Assembly (NCBI GenBank): GCA_035460165.1
Contig: DATHWW010000011.1
Location: 87,127-151,126, forward strand
Direction of reading: 5' to 3'
Length of the DNA stretch: 64,000 bases
Source: MM2 sp035460165
GTDB taxonomy: Bacteria; Pseudomonadota; Gammaproteobacteria; Burkholderiales; Methylophilaceae
Position 1 is the first letter of the stretch. Every line of letters starts with the position of its first letter. Of the stretch, positions 59,093 to 64,000 are shown piece after piece. A program made the position numbers and the translations under genes. The notes under the pieces are model-generated. The model was given only the letters and a program-made list of their open reading frames with translations, was not told where the DNA came from and did no database searches.

Positions 59093-61755
59093 TACAGCGT
59101 TCTTGCCACTTCCACGACTTCGAATACTTCGAGTTGGTCGCCCACTTCGATGTCGTTGAAGTTCTTAAGTGAAATGCCGCATTCAAAACCGGACTTCACT
59201 TCGCGTACATCATCCTTGAAACGCTTCAGTGCATCCAACTCTCCGGTGTGAATGACCACATTGGAGCGGAGCACGCGCACCTTGGAACCGCGCTTGACCA
59301 TGCCGTCCAGCACGTAGCAACCAGCGACCGATCCAACCTTGGAGATGCGGAACACTTCGCGAATTTCCACCAGGCCGATGACACTTTCCTTTTCCTCAGG
59401 AGACAACATGCCACCCAACGCCGCCTTCACTTCATCCACCGCTTCGTAAATGATGTTGTAGTAGCGCACGTCCACGCCGGCAGACTCCATCAGCTTGCGC
59501 GCACCGGCATCCGCACGCACGTTGAAGCCGATGACCACCGCCTTGGATGCCGCTGCTAGATTGACGTCCGACTCGGTAACCGCACCCACGCCGGTATGAA
59601 GGATATTGACCTTCACCTCATCGGTGGACAGCTTCTGCAATGAGGTCGCCAGCGCTTCATAGGAGCCCTGCACATCGGACTTGATGATAAGCGGCAACGA
59701 CTTGACCTCGCCCTCGCCCATCTGCTCGAACATGTTTTCCAGCTTGGCAGCCTGCTGCCTGGCCAGCTTGACGTCGCGGAACTTGCCCTGACGGAACAAT
59801 GCGATCTCACGCGCCTTGCGCTCGTCATTCAGCACGATGGTTTCCTCGCCGGCGTTCGGCACTTCCGACAAACCGAGAATTTCCACCGGGATAGACGGAC
59901 CCGCTTCTTTCACCTCGCGCCCGGCTTCATCCAGCATGGCGCGCACGCGCCCATAGGAACTGCCCGCTAGCAGCATATCGCCGCGTTTCAACGTGCCGGA
60001 CTGCACCAGGATGGTTGCCACCGGTCCACGACCTTTATCCAGACGGCCTTCGATTACCAGGCCCTTGGCCGGCGTATTCTTCGGCGCCTTGAGTTCCAGT
60101 ACTTCCGCTTGCAGCAGCACGGCTTCCAGCAGGTCTTCGATGCCCTGTCCGGTCTTGGCCGAAACCTCGACGAACATGGTCTCGCCGCCCCAATCTTCGG
60201 GAACGACCTCCTGCGCCACCAACTCTTGCTTGACGCGTTCCGGATTGGCATCCGGCTTATCGATCTTATTGATCGCCACGACCAGCGGCACTTTGGCTGC
60301 CTTGGCATGATGGACGGCTTCGATGGTCTGCGGCATGACGCCGTCATCTGCTGCCACCACCAGGATCACCACGTCGGTCGCCTTGGCGCCGCGCGCGCGC
60401 ATCGCTGTAAATGCTTCGTGACCTGGAGTATCCAGGAATGTCACCTGGCCGCGCGGGGTTTCCACATGGTAAGCGCCAATATGCTGGGTAATGCCGCCGG
60501 CCTCGCCTGAAGCAACGCGTGTACGACGGATATGATCGAGCAACGAGGTCTTGCCGTGGTCGACGTGGCCCATCACGGTCACGACCGGAGGACGGGTTTC
60601 ATTGACCGCTTCGACATGTTCCGTTTCGAGGAAGGCTTCAGGATCGTTGGCTTCCGCCGCCTTGGCGGTGTGGCCCATTTCCTCCACGACGATAATCGCA
60701 GTTTCCTGATCCAGCACTTGATTGATGGTAACCATCATGCCCATCTTCATCAGCGTCTTGATGACTTCCGCGGCCTTGACTGACATCTTGTGCGCCAGAT
60801 CGGCAACAGAAATGGTTTCGGGAATCAGCACTTCACGCACCAACGGCTCCGTCGGGGCCGAGAACGCATGCTGCTGATCGCCATTATCCCTGTGCGACTT
60901 GGACTTACCCTTATGGTCGCGCCAACCTTGGCCAACACCGACATCGCCGCGCGTCTTGATACCGCGCTTCTTCGCTGCGCTATCCCAATCGCTTGCGCCC
61001 TTACCCTTCTTGGCTGGCTTGTCTTCGGCCTTTTTTTCCTTGGCGGCCGGCTTGTGCAACGTACCCTCGCTCAAGCTTGCAGGCGCTGGCGCGGCAGCAG
61101 CTTCGCTCGCCTTACGCGCGTCTTCCGCCCGCCTTTGCTGCAACTCTTGCTTCTTGCGTATTTCTGCGCTCTGGAGCGCGATCAACTCTGCGTGACGGCG
61201 CGCTTCCTCTTCTCGCTTGGCAATCTGCTCCGCATCCAGTAGATCGTTGATACGCGGACGGACAGCGGGAGTCACCGGAGCAGCAGACTTACTTTCAATG
61301 ACTTCCGGCATTGCAGGCTGTTGTTCCGGTTCTGGTTCTGGCTGAATCTCTGGTTGTGGTTCCGGTTCCTGCACCGGTTGCAACGGAATCGGTTCCAGCT
61401 CTTGCTCTTGAAGCGGCAATTCAACCGGTTCGATTTCAATTGCCTGCTCCGGCTCGGCATCGCGACGTACCAGAACGCGCTTCTTCCGCACTTCGACCTG
61501 GATAGTTCTGGCTTTGCCACTACTGTCCGACTTGCGGATTTCAGTAACTTGCTTGCGTGTAAGCGTAATCTTGTTTTTGGGGGCCTCGGCACCGTGACCC
61601 TTGCGCAAATATTCCAGAAGCGCGGTTTTATCCTGCTCGGTCAATTTATCGTCGGTATTGGCCTTCAGCACTCCGGCCGCCTTCAGCTGCTCAAGCAGCA
61701 GCTCAGCCTGTAAACCCAGCTCACCGGCAAATTGTGCAACGCTCGATTGTCCCAT
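59092..61755 (-). CDS. infB: Translation initiation factor IF-2
   Basis: GTPase of 887 residues. The N-terminal IF2-N domain (about 1-50) is followed by a long charged linker with repeats of Pro-Glu-Pro-Gln (about 115-155) and a Lys-rich stretch. The G domain has GHVDHGKTSLLD, DTPGHEAF and NKIDKPDA. C-terminal domains bind initiator tRNA. It sits after nusA in the usual operon, with a GGAG site before the ATG. Confidence 0.97.
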   Translation of the reverse strand: MGQSSVAQFAGELGLQAELLLEQLKAAGVLKANTDDKLTEQDKTALLEYLRKGHGAEAPKNKITLTRKQVTEIRKSDSSGKARTIQVEVRKKRVLVRRDAEPEQAIEIEPVELPLQEQELEPIPLQPVQEPEPQPEIQPEPEPEQQPAMPEVIESKSAAPVTPAVRPRINDLLDAEQIAKREEEARRHAELIALQSAEIRKKQELQQRRAEDARKASEAAAAPAPASLSEGTLHKPAAKEKKAEDKPAKKGKGASDWDSAAKKRGIKTRGDVGVGQGWRDHKGKSKSHRDNGDQQHAFSAPTEPLVREVLIPETISVADLAHKMSVKAAEVIKTLMKMGMMVTINQVLDQETAIIVVEEMGHTAKAAEANDPEAFLETEHVEAVNETRPPVVTVMGHVDHGKTSLLDHIRRTRVASGEAGGITQHIGAYHVETPRGQVTFLDTPGHEAFTAMRARGAKATDVVILVVAADDGVMPQTIEAVHHAKAAKVPLVVAINKIDKPDANPERVKQELVAQEVVPEDWGGETMFVEVSAKTGQGIEDLLEAVLLQAEVLELKAPKNTPAKGLVIEGRLDKGRGPVATILVQSGTLKRGDMLLAGSSYGRVRAMLDEAGREVKEAGPSIPVEILGLSEVPNAGEETIVLNDERKAREIALFRQGKFRDVKLARQQAAKLENMFEQMGEGEVKSLPLIIKSDVQGSYEALATSLQKLSTDEVKVNILHTGVGAVTESDVNLAAASKAVVIGFNVRADAGARKLMESAGVDVRYYNIIYEAVDEVKAALGGMLSPEEKESVIGLVEIREVFRISKVGSVAGCYVLDGMVKRGSKVRVLRSNVVIHTGELDALKRFKDDVREVKSGFECGISLKNFNDIEVGDQLEVFEVVEVARTL

Positions 61756-61788
61756 ACTGCTCTCCAGTCTACTTTTGCGGTCGCCCTA

Positions 61789-63255
61789 TCAGGCAAACCA
61801 GGGCGCGCGCGCCGTCATGATTAATTGTTTGGCGCGCTCGGCGTCCATTGAGGTCAGTTCGACCAGATCATCCACAGCCAGGTCGGCCAGATCTTCTACC
61901 GTCGAAATTCCCTTGGCCGCCAGCAGGTGTGCAGTATCTGCATCCATGCCTTCCATTGCCAACAGTCCTTCTGAAGCCTCTTCCACCTTTTCTTCCTTGG
62001 CAATCGCCTCAGTCAGAATGGCATCGCGGGCGCGCTTACGCAGCTCGTTGACGGTATCTTCGTCGAACGCTTCGATCTCTGTCATTTCGGAGAGCGGCAC
62101 ATAGGCGATCTCTTCGAGCGAGCTGAAGCCTTCCTGCACGAGAATATCGGCCACTTCCTCGTCTACATCCAACTTTTCCATGAACAATTCGCGCGTTTTG
62201 GAGTATTCCGCCTCATTCTTCTGCGCGGCTTCCTCTTCCGTCATGATGTTGAGTGTCCAGCCAGTCAATTCGGAAGCCAAACGCACATTCTGCCCGCTCT
62301 TGCCGATGGCTTGAGCCAATTGATCTTCATCGACGACCACATCCATGCTGTGCGCATCTTCGTCCACCACGATGCTCGACACTTCTGCCGGAGCCATCGC
62401 ATTGATGACAAACTGCGCTGGCTCCATGGACCACAATACGATGTCCACACGCTCGCCAGCCAACTCACCCGTCACTGCCTGCACGCGCGAACCGCGCATT
62501 CCGACGCAGGTACCAACCGGATCAAGGCGCTGATCGTTGGACTTCACCGCAATCTTGGAACGCAGACCAGGGTCGCGTGCGGCGGACCTTATTTCAAGCA
62601 GTCCTTCTTCGATTTCAGGTACTTCCAGCTCGAACAGCTTGATCAGGAACTCAGGCACAATGCGCGACAGAATCAACTGGGGGCCTCGGCCACCACGCTC
62701 AATGCGCATCAAATATGCGCGGACACGGTCGCCAACGCGCAGATTTTCCTTGGGAATCATCTGTTCGCGCGGCAGCAACGCTTCGATACGACCTACTTCA
62801 ATAATCGCATTGCCTTTTTCCATGCGCTTGATCATGCCCGTCACCAGGTGTTCCTTGCGCGCCAGGAAGTCGTTCAGAATCTGCTCACGCTCGGCTTCCC
62901 GCACTTTTTGCAGAATGACCTGTTTGGCTGCTTGCGCGCCGATACGGCCGAACTCAATGGACTCGAGGGCTTCCTCGATGAACTCATCCTCATTCAAGCC
63001 TTGCGCGCGCTCCTCGGTTACACCTATTTGCGCAGCCGGATTCTCAACTGCATCATCGGCAACTACCTGCCAGCGCCGGAAAGATTCGTACTCGCCAGTA
63101 TTGCGGTCGATAGCGACACGTACGTCGGCATCTTCCTGAAAGCGTTTTTTGGATGCAGAAGCCAGCGCCAACTCAAGGGCAGTAAAAATTACTTCCTTCT
63201 CGACATTCTTTTCATGTGCCAGCGCATCGACTAGCAATAATACTTCGCGACTCAT
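61789..63255 (-). CDS. nusA: Transcription factor NusA
   Basis: Elongation/termination factor of 488 residues: N-terminal polymerase-binding domain (about 1-130), S1 (about 135-200), two KH domains (GTCVGMRGSRVQAVTGELAG; AIGKSGQNVRLASELTGW) and two C-terminal acidic HhH repeats (about 360-485), the longer form found in proteobacteria. GGAGGT precedes the ATG by six bases. It probably regulates its own operon (see the rimP leader). Confidence 0.97.
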   Translation of the reverse strand: MSREVLLLVDALAHEKNVEKEVIFTALELALASASKKRFQEDADVRVAIDRNTGEYESFRRWQVVADDAVENPAAQIGVTEERAQGLNEDEFIEEALESIEFGRIGAQAAKQVILQKVREAEREQILNDFLARKEHLVTGMIKRMEKGNAIIEVGRIEALLPREQMIPKENLRVGDRVRAYLMRIERGGRGPQLILSRIVPEFLIKLFELEVPEIEEGLLEIRSAARDPGLRSKIAVKSNDQRLDPVGTCVGMRGSRVQAVTGELAGERVDIVLWSMEPAQFVINAMAPAEVSSIVVDEDAHSMDVVVDEDQLAQAIGKSGQNVRLASELTGWTLNIMTEEEAAQKNEAEYSKTRELFMEKLDVDEEVADILVQEGFSSLEEIAYVPLSEMTEIEAFDEDTVNELRKRARDAILTEAIAKEEKVEEASEGLLAMEGMDADTAHLLAAKGISTVEDLADLAVDDLVELTSMDAERAKQLIMTARAPWFA

Positions 63256-63268
63256 CTTCCACCTCCAG

Positions 63269-63703
63269 CTAAAATTCAGGACTCAAACGAGCCTTATCGA
63301 TATTGCTCAACGCGAAACCCTGCAGCCCCGTTTCGGTTTCGATTTGCACCATATCCTTATCAAGGCCGCGCAAAATTCCCGTGAAATTCTTTCTGCCCTC
63401 AACCGGCACTCGCATTTTGAGTTGCACTTTGTTTCCTGCAAACCGCGTGAAATCACTTTCTTTTTTCAGCACGCGATCCAACCCCGGGGACGAAACTTCA
63501 AGGCGGTCATAATCCACGTCATGCTCTACTGCGAGCAAATTTGAAACTTGCTCGCTCACAAGCGCGCAATCGTCAATATTCACGCCGCCCGGCTTATCGA
63601 TAAAAAGTCGAATAAGCTTTCCCCTGCCGGATACCTCCATATCGACCAATTCATAGCCGATCTGTCCCAGCGACTGCTCCAGCAATGTATGCAAATCCAG
63701 CAT
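63269..63703 (-). CDS. rimP: Ribosome maturation factor RimP
   Basis: Protein of 144 residues needed for 30S maturation (LGQIGYELVDMEVSGRGKLIRLFID, DDCALVSEQVSNLL, LEVSSPGLDRVL). It opens the rimP-nusA-infB series, with a promoter and a hairpin immediately upstream. Confidence 0.96.
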   Translation of the reverse strand: MLDLHTLLEQSLGQIGYELVDMEVSGRGKLIRLFIDKPGGVNIDDCALVSEQVSNLLAVEHDVDYDRLEVSSPGLDRVLKKESDFTRFAGNKVQLKMRVPVEGRKNFTGILRGLDKDMVQIETETGLQGFALSNIDKARLSPEF

Positions 63704-63720
63704 TGTTCCGGTTCCACAAA

Positions 63721-63743
63721 CAAAAAATGGGCTGAAAGCCCAT
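63721..63743 (-). terminator. Attenuator hairpin before rimP
   Basis: On the minus strand ATGGGCT, TTC, AGCCCAT (7-bp perfect stem) is followed by TTTTTT, an intrinsic terminator 18 bases before the rimP ATG and about ten bases after the predicted +1. It could attenuate the operon. Confidence 0.75.
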
Positions 63744-63759
63744 CTACAATAAGACCGAT

Positions 63760-63768
63760 ATTATATCA
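63760..63768 (-). promoter_or_regulatory. Extended -10 promoter of rimP-nusA operon
   Basis: TGATATAAT on the minus strand (TGN plus perfect TATAAT). No good -35. A 17-base near-palindrome CCAATTCA-A-TGAATTGG (63770-63786) covers the -35 region. Confidence 0.7.
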
Positions 63769-63794
63769 ACCAATTCAATGAATTGGTATCCAGC

Positions 63795-63816
63795 CAAAAA
63801 AGCCCTCGCCAGAGCT
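63795..63816 (-). terminator. Second tandem rRNA-operon terminator
   Basis: On the minus strand AGCTCT/AGGGCT (6-bp stem with one G-T pair, loop GGCG) followed by TTTTTT. It backs up the stronger terminator at 63872-63900. Confidence 0.6.
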
Positions 63817-63871
63817 GAATTGGTCAGCCCCGCCGTAAGTTCAAAGGCGAAGAATGAATAGCAGCATAAAC

Positions 63872-63900
63872 ACAAAAGCCCTCGCGAGGAGGGCTTTTGT
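63872..63900 (-). terminator. rRNA-operon terminator
   Basis: 12-bp perfect stem ACAAAAGCCCTC/GAGGGCTTTTGT with a 5-base loop, just past the 3' end of 5S rRNA on the minus strand. Confidence 0.85.
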
Positions 63901-63910
63901 GGGTATAAGG

Positions 63911-64000
63911 AGCCTGGCGGTGACCTACTTTCGCATGCGAAGAGCATACTATCATCGGCGCGGAGTCGTTTCACGGTCCTGTTCGGAATGGGAAGGGGTG
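63911..64000 (-). rRNA. rrf: 5S rRNA (3' part, truncated by window end)
   Basis: The minus strand reads CCCATTCCGAACAGGACCGT near the window edge and GTAGGTCACCGCCAGGCT at its 3' end, clear 5S rRNA segments. The 5' end and the rest of the rRNA operon lie beyond 64000. Confidence 0.93.

Noticed and set aside
1..64000. CRISPR arrays, prophage genes or insertion sequences
   Set aside because: No regularly spaced direct repeats, transposase motifs, integrases or tail/capsid genes were seen on either strand.

Overview
The window is 64 kb of GC-rich chromosome (roughly 60% G+C by eye) from a Gram-negative betaproteobacterium. The evidence is the gene order rimP-nusA-infB-rbfA-truB-rpsO-pnp beside an rRNA operon, the wspABCDEFR order, RND tripartite pumps, MltA, ApaG, DksA and outer-membrane TonB receptors. 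A member of the Nitrosomonadales or Gallionellaceae is my best guess, from general character only. No prophage, insertion sequence, CRISPR array or integrase is visible.

Layout. 1-2.4 kb: tail of a PepSY protein, then a PepSY / response regulator / sensor kinase operon. 2.5-8.9 kb: a Spy/CpxP-like periplasmic protein followed, after an internal terminator, by an AcrAB-TolC-type multidrug RND pump. 9.1-11.1 kb: a divergent CpxR/CpxA-type two-component system with three in-phase GTAA repeats, matching CpxR boxes, in the shared promoter. 11.2-17.5 kb: a czcI-like/czcC/czcB/czcA divalent-metal efflux operon. 17.7-22.2 kb: two GH17-type genes, one fused to a GT2 glycan synthase, probably making or remodelling a beta-glucan. 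22.5-24 kb: a 27-residue membrane peptide, a DUF455 ferritin-like protein and a coiled-coil exported protein. 24.2-32.7 kb: a complete wspABCDEFR surface-sensing operon ending in a GGEEF diguanylate cyclase. 32.9-41 kb: tRNA-Asp, YqhA, a 42-residue basic protein, a LexA/S24-type repressor with its own SOS box, a LysR regulator, ung, a KGG stress protein, a cupin, an NYN/PIN-like protein, NTF2-fold proteins and a CPA2 potassium/proton antiporter. 41-50 kb: a Suv3-like helicase, a TPR-2OG-Fe(II) oxygenase, an unrecognised 57-residue peptide gene, an orphan pqqA, and a TonB receptor/YfiR/CHASE8-GGDEF-EAL operon. 50-55 kb: mltA, apaG, thiS-thiG, three tRNAs, folD, dksA. 55-64 kb: pnp, rpsO, truB, rbfA, infB, nusA, rimP and the 3' part of a 5S rRNA gene, all on the minus strand.

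Themes. Envelope stress and efflux fill the first 17 kb. Cyclic-di-GMP control appears twice: Wsp makes it, and the YfiR-linked GGDEF-EAL protein makes or breaks it. Exopolysaccharide synthesis next to Wsp suggests a surface-attached lifestyle (inference). The points most worth follow-up are the isolated pqqA with no other pqq gene in view, the 57-residue peptide gene with a Cys-rich C-terminus between pqqA and an oxygenase, the apparently leaderless SOS-controlled LexA-like gene, and the promoter/attenuator arrangement ahead of rimP-nusA.
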